The notes below the pieces were generated by a model, which was given only the letters and a program-made list of their open reading frames with translations, searched no databases and was not told where the DNA came from. The position numbers and the translations under genes were made by a program. Below are positions 9,804-19,600 of a DNA stretch of 60,000 nt, piece after piece. The DNA lies in the NCBI RefSeq assembly GCF_026151205.1, contig NC_087078.1, positions 17,441,118 to 17,501,117 of the forward strand, read 5' to 3'. Position 1 is the first letter of the stretch, and each line of letters opens with the position of its first letter. Source of the DNA: Bolinopsis microptera. Its lineage: Eukaryota; Ctenophora; Tentaculata; Lobata; Bolinopsidae.

Positions 9804-10002
9804 TACTCGTAGACTGATGGCTATGAGATCAACCAAACGGGCAAGGCAGCAGCGTTATATTAATATACTACGCTGTTGACTTTGAGTAATCCAACCCGAG
9901 AGGCTACTTAAAGGCTAGTGCAGATTTAGCGAATTGTTTAGCTTAATTGCGGTGCATTTTTTGTTTCAAAATTTGCAGCACATTTTTATTTGAACCTTGC
10001 AG

Positions 10003-10193
10003 AAAAGGACAAGAAACAAAAAGTTCCCTGTGGAATTTTAATTTCAAATCTGTTGTTATTTCAAGATATTGTTGATCGTATTCCCAAAAACTACATTGAA
10101 GTTAAACCAAAGAAAGATGCAGATTTTAGAATTAGAAAAATGTTACCATATGAACTGGTACATTTATCAAAGCTGAATCCTAAACCATTATAG
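10003..10193 (+). CDS. Orphan terminal exon of an unidentified gene
   Basis: After a good acceptor (TTTTTATTTGAACCTTGCAG ending at 10002) an open frame gives about 63 residues, including KKQKVPCGILISNLLLFQDI and FRIRKMLPYELVHLSKLNP, then TAG. AATAAA follows five bases after the stop (10198-10203), as expected of a last exon. The residues look like a real Lys-rich protein tail but match no family I recognise. No partner exon is visible upstream, where repeats fill the sequence. It may be the end of a gene with a long intron, or a 3' fragment carried by a repeat. Confidence 0.35.
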
Positions 10194-10209
10194 CACTAAT
10201 AAAGTAAGA

Positions 10210-11160
10210 AACATCCATAAAACTCTTTAATTGCGAATTGTATTTCACATTTAACGACTTAAAGTAATTTACAAAACACATAACCACACCGCAATGTAAA
10301 AATATAAAGAATACTGTCTACAGTTAAATTCACAATTGATGAAAAATATTTCCCGGTACAATATATCATATTTATAAAGAAAGCTAGAACTTTTTCAGCT
10401 GAGGTTATAGGGCTATCACTTTTCTTCATTAGAAAAACACCGTTTTTGGGGCAATATTTTTATTGACGTTACAATGAGAAAGATGTCAATGATATGTAAA
10501 AGTAAAGGGAAATTATGTACCGCTGGTCGGGAGGATGTAAGTATACCAATATATTTTGTCCCGTCTTCAATTAAAAACTGGTAAAAATCTTTAACAAATG
10601 CAATGATGTCACTGAATGCACTAGGAGTTCATCGAATGATGCTGTTTTGCAGTACCGCTTCTTAGGTAAGATCGAAAGAACGGTGTATTTCAAAGATTTA
10701 ATCATAACTTCATTTAAAGTTATACGGCTTACAAAAATTGAATCAATATTTAATTCTATTTGATTTGCTATTAGCATTATCTCATGCACAGTTACTCAAT
10801 CTATATTTGACCTCTGTGAATGATGAAGAATATGTTTTAGGAGCAAATGAATGAATGAAACATAATATTAATAATCAAGCGTCCAAGGACTCTGGTTTTG
10901 CGGCGTTTAAAAGACGGCTGTAGACCTGCTTCAAAAGGGCAGGATTTCTTTTATGACAGCTCATGTCTCATCTTGAATCTCCGTTCGAAGATCTTAGGAG
11001 CCAAGCCAGAGGATCATACGAAATATCCATTGAAGTTCAACATAATATTATGATAATGTCAATCACAAAAGTTTCATGCGTCATGTATTATCTAACCGAT
11101 TAATTTTATATGTCATTTCCAATGCTCGCGGCATTTGATACAGACTCAAACCCTAGTCAT
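10210..11160. other. No gene seen
   Basis: AT-rich sequence between the orphan exon and the terminal exon of the first Ala/Pro-rich gene. Only short unconvincing frames occur. Confidence 0.45.
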
Positions 11161-11163
11161 CAC

Positions 11164-13638
11164 CTAAAACTTGAGGAAAGTTCTGAACCATATCGTCAAA
11201 CAAAGCCGAAATTGAACAGTCGTTTCAACAGCACATCTTTTGAAGAAACAGCATCTATGTGAAGAGGGATTCATTCCGTAAGAGATAGAATAAACTGGCT
11301 GGATATTCGTGTAAACAATGCTATAGAAGCTCTGCTGATCTGCTTTAGACACGTTAGATCCCTCTGAGTCGGTCCAAGGGCGTTCAGGCTGTTTAAATAA
11401 TCTACAGTAATCAACTAATTTATAGTATCGTGCACGACTTTGCTTTTTTGTTCTTCTTTTTCTGAAATGGAAACGATTAGGTAATGAAGAACGATATTGC
11501 ATGTTGACATTTCTATGAAACTGAGCCTGTTCCAAAAATTTTTTGATGTTGTGATATTATAATAATATAATCAATAAAATCAGAAATAGCAATTTTAAGA
11601 TTAGAGTTCTCAAAAGGATGTACAATCTGTTGAATCATACTCCAACTCACCCCTGAACTAGGTTTTTCGTCTGATGGGCCAGCTTCAGCTGGTGGTGCAG
11701 CTTCTTCAGCAGGTGCAACTTCTGCTGGTGCAGGTTCGGCTGGAGCGGCTTCAGCAGGGGCGGGTTCAGCTGGGGCAGCTTCTTCGGCTGGAGCTGCTTC
11801 TTCGGCAGGAGCAGCCTCTGCTGGGGCAGCCTCTTCGACTGGAGCGGCTTCCACTGGGGCAGCTTCTGCTGGAGCGGCTTCCACTGGGGCAGCTTCTGCT
11901 GGAGCTGCTTCTTCAACTGGGGCAGCTTCTGCTGGAGCTGCTTCTTCAACTGGGGCAGCTTCTGCTGGAGCTGCTTCTTCGACAGGGGCGGCTTCAGCTG
12001 GGGCAGCTTCTACTGGGGCAGCTTCTTCGGCAGGAGCGGCTTCTACTGGGGCGGCCTCTTCAGCGGGTGCAGCTTCTGCTGGGGCAGCTTCTTCAGCGGG
12101 AGCAGCTTCTGCTGGAGCGGCCTCTTTAGGGGCGGCCTCTGCTGGAGCGGCTTCTACTGGGGCAGCTTCTTCAGCAGGAGCGGCTTCTACTGGGGCAGCT
12201 TCTTCAGCAGGAGCGGCTTCTACTGGGGCGGCCTCTTCAGCGGGAGCAGCTTCTGCTGGGGCTGCTTCTTCGACAGGAGCAGCTTCTAATGGAGCAGCTT
12301 CTTCGACAGGAGCGGCTTCTACTGGGGCGGCTTCTTCTACTGGGGCGGCTTCTTCTGCAGGAGCGGCTTCTTCAACTGGAGCAGCTTCTTCGACAGGAGC
12401 GGCTTCAACTGGGGCGGCCTCTACTGGAGCAGCTTCTTCGGCAGGAGCAGCTTCAGCAGGAGCGGCTTCTTCGACTGGGGCGGCAGCCTCTTCGACAGGG
12501 GCAGCTTCTGCAGGTGCTGCTTCCTCTACAGGGGCAGCTTCTTCGACTGGGGCGGCAGCCTCTTCAACAGGAGCAGCTTCCACTGGTGCTGCTTCTTCGG
12601 CAGGAGCGGCTTCAGCAGGTGCTGCCTCTTCTACAGGAGCAGCTTCTTCGACAGGAGCAGCAGCCTCTTCAACAGGAGCAGCTTCCGCTGGTGCTGCTTC
12701 TTCGGCAGGAGCGGCTTCAACAGGTGCTGCTTCTTCTATAGGGGCAGCTTCTTCGACTGGGGCGGTAGCCTCTTCAACAGGAGCAGCTTCTGCTGGTGCT
12801 GCTTCTTCTACAGGAGCGGCTTCAGCAGGTGCTGCTTCTTCGGCTGGAGCAGCTTCTTCGGCTGGAGCAGCTTCAGCAGGGGCACCTTCTTCCGCTGGTG
12901 CTGCTTCCTCGACAGGAGCGGCTTCTGCTGGGGCTGCTTCAGCAGGAGCAGCTTCTTCAACTGGAGCAGCTTCAGCAGGGGCAGCTTCTTCAACTGGAGC
13001 AGCTTCAGCAGGGGCAGCTTCTTCAACTGGAGCAGCTTCAGCAGGGGCAGCTTCTTCAACTGGAGCAGCTTCAGCAGGGGCAGCTTCTTCAACTGGAGCA
13101 GCTTCAGCAGGGGCAGCTTCTTCAACTGGAGCAGCTTCAGCAGGGGCAGCTTCTTCAACTGGAGCAGCTTCAGCAGGGGCAGCTTCAGCTGGTGCTGCTT
13201 CCTCGGCAGGAGCGGCTTCTGCTGGGGCGGCTGCTTCCGGGGCGGCTTCTGCGGGTGCTGCTTCTACTACTGGGGCGGCCTCTTCTACTGCAGCGGGTGC
13301 TTCTTCTACCGGAGCTGCTTCGGCGGGAGCTTCTGCAGGTGCGGCTTCAGCAGGCGCAGCTTCGGCTGGGGCGGCTTCTGCCGGTGCGGCTTCTGCCGGT
13401 GCGGCTTCTGCCGGTGCGGCTTCTGCCGGTGCAGCTTCTGCCGGTGCAGCTTCTGCCGGTGCAGCTTCTGCCGGTGCGGCTTCTGCCGGTGCAGCTTCTT
13501 CTACTGGAGCAGCTTCAACGGGAGCAGCTTCAACAGGAGCTGCTTCGGCAGGTGCGGCGGGGGCTGGAGTATCATCAATTTTAGCTTCTACGGCCGGTGC
13601 GGCGTCAGGGGCAGCAACTTCGTCTACCATTATTTCTT
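11164..13638 (-). CDS. Ala/Pro/Glu/Val repeat protein 1 (two-exon model)
   Basis: The large exon (11651-13638) starts after acceptor CTGTTTTAG. The first good ATG is at 13630 (MVDEVAAPDAAPAVEAK). About 600 residues of repeats follow, built from AAPAEAAP and AAPVEEAAPAE; the 33-bp unit is most regular at 12950-13180. Near the end it reads GPSDEKPSSG, then a GTGAGT donor. A good acceptor (TTTTTGGAACAG) in the same phase opens a 120-residue terminal exon, 11164-11526, that is basic and non-repetitive (FRKRRTKKQSRARYYKLVDY) and ends in TAG. Joined, this gives 780 residues. Such sequences are usually disordered, extended linkers. I see no signal peptide, membrane segment or enzyme motif. If the donor is ignored the frame reads through to a short hydrophobic tail ending at 11513. 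The exon could also be internal, since SEEIM is in frame upstream. Confidence 0.6.
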
Positions 13639-13699
13639 CAGAGCTAAAACAGTTTTTTGTTAAAGTAAGATTTATAATCAAATGACGAAATAGTTAAAT

Positions 13700-14320
13700 T
13701 TATTATGGTTTTTTTTTCCGTTTCAAAGTATGGTCAGTTGAATTTCAGCTTGTTACAGTCAGAGTCAGTAGAGTCCGTTTGTTATAGCAAAAAAGCTCAT
13801 CATAAGCCAGTCGTCGGGTGTTAGTAGAACCATATTCACGCTAAGTACATTAAAACACCCCAACGATTGACTAGCATAAAATTATCTTATTGACAGCAAC
13901 AATCAAAAATCAAAAATCCAAAAGCTTCCACTAATCAAACAAAATTGTGACCGATTTGGTTAAATGCTAAAAGCTGATTCTATAAATATTTCAACCAATC
14001 GTAATTTTGTTATTAGCACGGAAATACACCTTTAATCAAACAATCTCATTTGAACAATCATCAATTTGCAAATTAGAAGCAAATATAAGGAAGCACTGAG
14101 GCTAAACATGTATTCACATATTTGTAATATAATAAGCTGTTTTGCAAAACTGATAGTCTGTGTAACACGCTCGATTCCAGAATTCACACTTTTGATATGA
14201 CCTCACAGACGCATTTCTTTCCTCATAACAAGTAACAATCACGATACATTCGCACTCTTCACCGTATGGTGATAGTAATTAAAATCGCATGTGGTGTAAT
14301 GCCGAGGAAATGAAACCAGG
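13700..14320. other. No gene seen
   Basis: AT-rich sequence between two minus-strand coding exons. No frame or repeat stands out. Confidence 0.45.
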
Positions 14321-14321
14321 G

Positions 14322-16646
14322 TTACAATATGATACATCGTTTGAGGGAGGAACAGGGGCAAAGGGTCAAATCAACATCTACCCTAAATGTTTCGATCATC
14401 TCGTCGATCTTACTTATTAAAGGACTTTGAGGTTCCTCAATGTCGAAAGATTCCTCATATGTACCGGGTTCGACAGTTATTTTTTCGTGAGATGGTTTGG
14501 ATGCAACAACAAAGCTGGATCGAGATTCTCCACATTCCGAATTCAAAAGACTGGAAGTATCCAAAATTCCTGGCTCGTCCATAACTTTTAAAATTTCATC
14601 CACTTTGAAAGATTCTACCATCTCTTTCAGAAGAGGATCATCCTCTGGAGGGAGAGGGGAGGCAGGTTTCAGTAGTTCAACGCGTTTTCTCTTGTTATTC
14701 TTCCTAGCGGTAGCTTCAGCAGCATGATCATAAGGCAACACTCGTTCATATTCACTTTTACCGTTGACTAACTTTATTACTATGAGGGTGCTCTTCGACA
14801 TCTCATCCTCCGAGCTGACTGGAGATGGCGTGGAAACAGACGCAACTTCCAGATCTTCTTTTGAAACGAACTCAAATCCTTCAATGGTACCAGTATCTGA
14901 GGATTCCGACCCAGTTGGAGAGGTAGCGGAAACTTTTACTAGTTGGGAGTCATCGTCTTCGATAGCCAGATTTATCAAGGTATCGGTATCTGTATCATCC
15001 TCTGTGTTTTTTAAAGGATCGGTTTCTGCAGCGTCTTCAATGGGCGCTTCTTTTAAAATGTCCTCATCCATATCAATCATGACGATATCTTCGTCAACAG
15101 ACGCTTCTTTTAGGGTATCAGAATTAGTGCCGGTTTCAGACTGTACGTCTTCTGAATCATCATCAACTTCCAGGTCATCCATAGTTATAACATCGACATC
15201 ATCCCCAACGGTATCATTCTTTATAATTTCTACATCTGCGCCATCCTCAGCCGATATAGCCTTCTTCTCTTTATCATCGACCATCGCCACATCCTTGGCG
15301 TCTTCAGCAAGATACCGAAGATACCTTTCCCTAACGGACTCATTCTTTGTAGAATTACCTTCAGCAGGCAATTGACTAGAAGAATCTGCATCAGCTTCAT
15401 CAATGACGACGGTATCTTCCTCTAATGATTGACTCTCAGCAGGCAATTGATTGGAAGAATCTGCATCATCATCATCAATGACGATTATATCTTTCACTGC
15501 AGAATGACCTTCTGCAGGCAATTTGCTTGAAGAATCTGCATCAGCGACGATGGCGTCTTCAGCAAGATATCGAAGATATCTTCCTCTAACGGACCCATTC
15601 TCTGCAGAATGACCTTCAGCAGGCAATTGACTAGAAGAATCTGCATCAGCTTCATCAATGACGACGGTATCTTCCTCTAATGATTGACTCTCAGCAGGCA
15701 ATTGATTGGAAGAATCTGCATCATCATCATCAATGACGATTATATCTTTCACTGCAGAATGACCTTCTGCAGGCAATTTGCTTGAAGAATCTGCATCAGC
15801 GACGATGGCGTCTTCAGCAAGATATCGAAGATATCTTCCTCTAACGGACCCATTCTCTGCAGAATGACCTTCAGCAGGCAATTGACTAGAAGAATCTTCA
15901 TCAGGGACGATGGCTTCCTCCAAGCTTTTGTTTTCTTCAACAGGCTCTTCCTTTGGAACATCCCCATTAAAGATGACAGCATTATCAACAATTTCTCCCT
16001 CAGAAGAATCTGCATCTGCATGATCAATGATGATGGTTACTTCCTGCATTGACGTAGTTTTAGAAGCGTCAGTATCGGCATCATCGCCAACCTTTACGCT
16101 AACCACAGAATCTGTATCTGCATCCTCTTCACTTGAACTTGAATAATCACTATGAGAGGAAGAGATGGCGTCCACTGAGGCCATTTCGAGGTCACTCTCA
16201 ATACCCTCCGATGTAGAGGACCTTGGGAATACCTCATCGTTATTGGATGCACGAGCTGCGGCATCTTTTAATGGTTCTTCTAGTTCCAAGACAGGAGAAA
16301 GTGGCTGATCTAGATAGAAACTTCCAGAAAGAGTCTCATCGGATCCAACACTAGATCCGATACTTTCGAATTGTGCTAGAGCGTTAAGCACCTCGATCGC
16401 TTCGAGGTCTTCTTGGTGCTCTTTTGAGGAAACACTCGAGGAGGAGCTCGTTGGAGACGGGGACCTGGTATATGACGAGGAGTTAGAGGTACGGGAATCG
16501 GAAGAGGAAGATTCATCGTCAGGAGTTAGAGAGTTTACTTGGGACTTGACAAAGAAGTGGAGGTTTGACAATACTGACGGTGAGGAGGGGAGAGCAGCTG
16601 AAGGGGCATCTCCGTCTGACTGTCCCGTGTCTATATGCTCTCTGCA
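14322..16646 (-). CDS. Acidic Ser/Asp-rich exon with repeated SUMO-interaction-like motifs
   Basis: An open frame of about 770 residues ends in TAA. It has no ATG before MASVDAISSS (near residue 155), so the exon is probably entered by splicing. The likely acceptor is ACATTGCAG, with the exon starting at 16646. The N-terminal part is Ser-rich (SSSSDSRTSNSSS). The middle holds hydrophobic cores followed by acidic/Ser tails: VTIIIDHADADSS, DIIVIDDDDADSS twice, DTVVIDEADADSS twice and DIVMIDMDED. These fit the SUMO-interacting motif pattern V/I-x-V/I-V/I plus acidic or phospho-Ser residues. An 85-residue module that includes VRGRYLRYLAEDA is duplicated perfectly in DNA. The C-terminal 120 residues are less repetitive (KNNKRKRVELLKPASPLPPE looks like a nuclear-localisation segment). 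A nuclear SUMO-binding scaffold is the best guess. No known family is recognised. Confidence 0.5.
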   Translation of the reverse strand, partial: CREHIDTGQSDGDAPSAALPSSPSVLSNLHFFVKSQVNSLTPDDESSSSDSRTSNSSSYTRSPSPTSSSSSVSSKEHQEDLEAIEVLNALAQFESIGSSVGSDETLSGSFYLDQPLSPVLELEEPLKDAAARASNNDEVFPRSSTSEGIESDLEMASVDAISSSHSDYSSSSEEDADTDSVVSVKVGDDADTDASKTTSMQEVTIIIDHADADSSEGEIVDNAVIFNGDVPKEEPVEENKSLEEAIVPDEDSSSQLPAEGHSAENGSVRGRYLRYLAEDAIVADADSSSKLPAEGHSAVKDIIVIDDDDADSSNQLPAESQSLEEDTVVIDEADADSSSQLPAEGHSAENGSVRGRYLRYLAEDAIVADADSSSKLPAEGHSAVKDIIVIDDDDADSSNQLPAESQSLEEDTVVIDEADADSSSQLPAEGNSTKNESVRERYLRYLAEDAKDVAMVDDKEKKAISAEDGADVEIIKNDTVGDDVDVITMDDLEVDDDSEDVQSETGTNSDTLKEASVDEDIVMIDMDEDILKEAPIEDAAETDPLKNTEDDTDTDTLINLAIEDDDSQLVKVSATSPTGSESSDTGTIEGFEFVSKEDLEVASVSTPSPVSSEDEMSKSTLIVIKLVNGKSEYERVLPYDHAAEATARKNNKRKRVELLKPASPLPPEDDPLLKEMVESFKVDEILKVMDEPGILDTSSLLNSECGESRSSFVVASKPSHEKITVEPGTYEESFDIEEPQSPLISKIDEMIETFRVDVDLTLCPCSSLKRCIIL
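15371..15880 (-). repeat. Two 255-bp tandem copies inside the acidic exon
   Basis: The blocks 15371-15625 and 15626-15880 are near identical, and partial copies continue on both sides. 255 bp is exactly 85 codons, so the frame is kept. Each block carries two SIM-like cores and one RYLRYLAEDA segment. The high identity implies a very recent duplication or ongoing gene conversion. Confidence 0.85.
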
Positions 16647-16649
16647 ATG

Positions 16650-19600
16650 TCTTGGGTTATTTTAGTCTGCTTTGAAGAAGGAAACACAATAGAACCACAC
16701 TCCCTTTCAATGACGCCGAAATATCTGACACAAGAAGATGAAAATATTGAAGAAGAAAGAACACTCTTGCTGCGATACCTGTTAAGAAGTGGACTTCCTA
16801 TCGATGCTAGGTCGGCCTCTAAGCGCTCCAAGATGTCTAGTCTCGGTGGTCTGAAACATCATTGTACTTGTAGAAGTTTCCACATAATCTTGGTAAGAGA
16901 ACTCCAGAAGGCTTCAAGACAGGAAGAGGAAACAAATAATAGCAGGGTATTTTGAGGGCATAGGCATGGTATCAAGATTTAAAACAAACTCTCAAAGGTA
17001 CAGAGAAAATAATTGCAGCATTTAAGGTAAGAGTGTGCAAAAAAAAACAGCGTTTAGTAAAATAGCCGAAAGAGCTAAGCTACTACAAAACTACTGCCGA
17101 GAGACTGTAGACTAATAGAGTAAAACAGGAGTGGTAAACTAAACCGACAGTGATAATTCGTGTATAATTCGTAAATATCATAGAATATTTATATAGTGTT
17201 TCGTTGACGTTTTCTACACAGAATATGCAGCTTGGAAATACGTCAGTTTATCTTCGAGCTTATGTTTCGCCCGCCGTAGCTACATCACAAAACAACACTA
17301 TGCATACAGCTACTCAGATTGAGAAACAGTGCACACCTGCAATTATCAACACACAAAGCGCAATTACATAATTGGGATAATTGCGACCTTTTAACGTACA
17401 GAATTATTCACTGTTACTGTATACAACGGACTGCAGTACTACACGCTACATTATACCGTTTGAACTGTGGAGTCGGAGAACCTAAAGAATAAGGTAGCAG
17501 TAAATAAGGACTAATGCACCATCTTCAACAAACTTCAAGCTTGTTTCAGGCAATTAATGGTCGGGTACAGCCAAGTTAGACCGGCAATACATCTACACAG
17601 CGAATTTAAACCGATTCACTTGCAAGATAGCATTTACAAAACAAAATTACCATGAGACAGCGATATTTTAAGCATCAAATTGCTCGGTCATTATTAAAGG
17701 ACACATCGCAAATTAGCTTGGAAGTGCAGTAGCAAAATTGATTGTGAAGTTTAGACTTGGTAAGCGGTGTAACTTTAACATGCTGAGCTAAAAGAATTGT
17801 CAGCCAGGGTTAAAACCGAGGTCACATTTATGGTCCCTGTTACGACTTAGATTTCCATTATCCTCCCTAAATCACTTATCTTGGTCCCTACTAGAATATA
17901 TCCATGGTTACTCCAATGGTAATTGAACCTTCAATGGCAACCCCATGGAAACATAATCAAAACACAAAAAGCACGTAAATGAATGATCCACGGATTCTAG
18001 GAATCACGAACGTTGTCTCTAGAATGATAAATATATACGCGCTAATTTATGAGATGCTCTAGGGGGGCCCTTTGTGAAGCGCACGAAATTAAAAGGCTTG
18101 GAACGGACCCAAATTCCATTCCGCTACCTACCCCAGTAATGTCTATTCGCATTAGATAATTGTGTAGAAAAGGGTAAATAACATAGATTGTTTCCTGTGC
18201 CTACAGATGCAGATTTTTGGAATTTCAGTCGGTTAGCAGACAGCAGTGCCAGGATTTGCTATTTAAACTTTTTCGATAGAATTCTAGGTCAAACAATCAA
18301 TAGGCAAACTATGCATATGGGGCTGGATTTTTGTGTTATGTCCCGTCCCACGAGCAGTAATAAGATTAGGCTGAAATAAAATATGGAAGATCTCGTTGTG
18401 GAGCACCGTTCAGGGAAATTTTCCTAACATCGTTACATAGAACGTCGGTAAATTTGTCACTTATATCAAATTCCTAAATTCCTTCTGTATCTGTGGGCAG
18501 CGGGCAGGTAATTCTTGTGACCGATGGTTACAAATGTTTAAAAAACCGCTATATGAGTGGAATCCTGTCCAAGGGCCTGACAAAGTGTGGTCAGAACGAA
18601 AAGCAGTCAAGTTTAAGTCGCGATCGTTGAATTTAAATTCAAAAACTGAAACAACAACGAAATTTTAATTTTGCTAAATCAAGTTTTAGAAAAGCAAAAT
18701 TAAAATGAAAATGATAACTCGTCATTTGTCAAAGCAAATACTCTAGTAGCTTATACCCGAGGTGTGAAAATGGAGAAGTACTTCTAATGACTTATTGGCC
18801 CTTCTCGAATTAGACATGGCAAAAAATGCTGTATCACATTTCTAACAAAGTGGAAAGATATCAAGCAGCCGAAAGGATAAATAAAGCATGATTATGGAAT
18901 ATTGACGTGTCAGTAAGAAAATTGCTTCATTTAAGTTTGACCTAACACGATTCATTACTTAGTCGAAAGGAAAAATAATTTGTCAACAGTTTAAATAAAA
19001 CAGAATGAAGAAATACCAGTTGAATGGAGCATACAAGTACGTGGTTTTAACATCTGTCAATATACATTATACAATAGTTGAATTCAAAGCATGACAGCTC
19101 CTTCATAAATAAAAGCGCTAGTTTTCAATCTGCGAAATATTAAAATCTTCATATTCTTTATGATTCGCTATCAATAGCTGCTAGATGACTTTAAATTTTA
19201 ACATAAAAAGAAAGGATAAATGGACCTTAATAAAACCAGTTGCAATTTGCATAATCTAACCTCAGTAATATAAGGACCATTGACTGCGAGGCGAAACTAA
19301 AAGTAATAAAATCATGGTCTCTGCACTAGCTTCGTCCCTCACAAAAACCAGTAACCACTACTCCGAGTCGATGAAACAACAGGCGGCTCCATTTAGGAGC
19401 TGCAGTTAAACGCGGGCTCAAATAACGCACATAATGTTACAAAGGAAGGGATCGTGGGAGCTGCATCAACTCAATGTGATTGTCCGCACACATTCCAGCT
19501 CCTTAGTGTTTCTATATTTGTTTCTCAGGTCTCCTATTTTTTACGAGCCCAACCCAGTACATTAAATTACTCTGAAAACAGTTTCAAAACCCACGCTAAG

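Noticed and set aside
11674-13584. Long plus-strand frames across the first repeat exon (Leu/Gln-rich)
   Set aside because: They are shadows of a 33-bp repeat that lacks stops in several frames. The minus frame has a proper N terminus, flanking splice sites and Ala/Pro/Glu codon logic.
14764-15375. Plus-strand Ser/Thr-rich frame opposite the acidic exon
   Set aside because: Reverse reading of Asp/Glu/Ser codons gives Ser/Thr-rich shadows. The minus frame is longer and has organised motifs.
16631-16955. Overlapping frames on both strands next to the acidic exon
   Set aside because: Either could be an upstream exon, but they conflict and neither has clear splice borders or homology.
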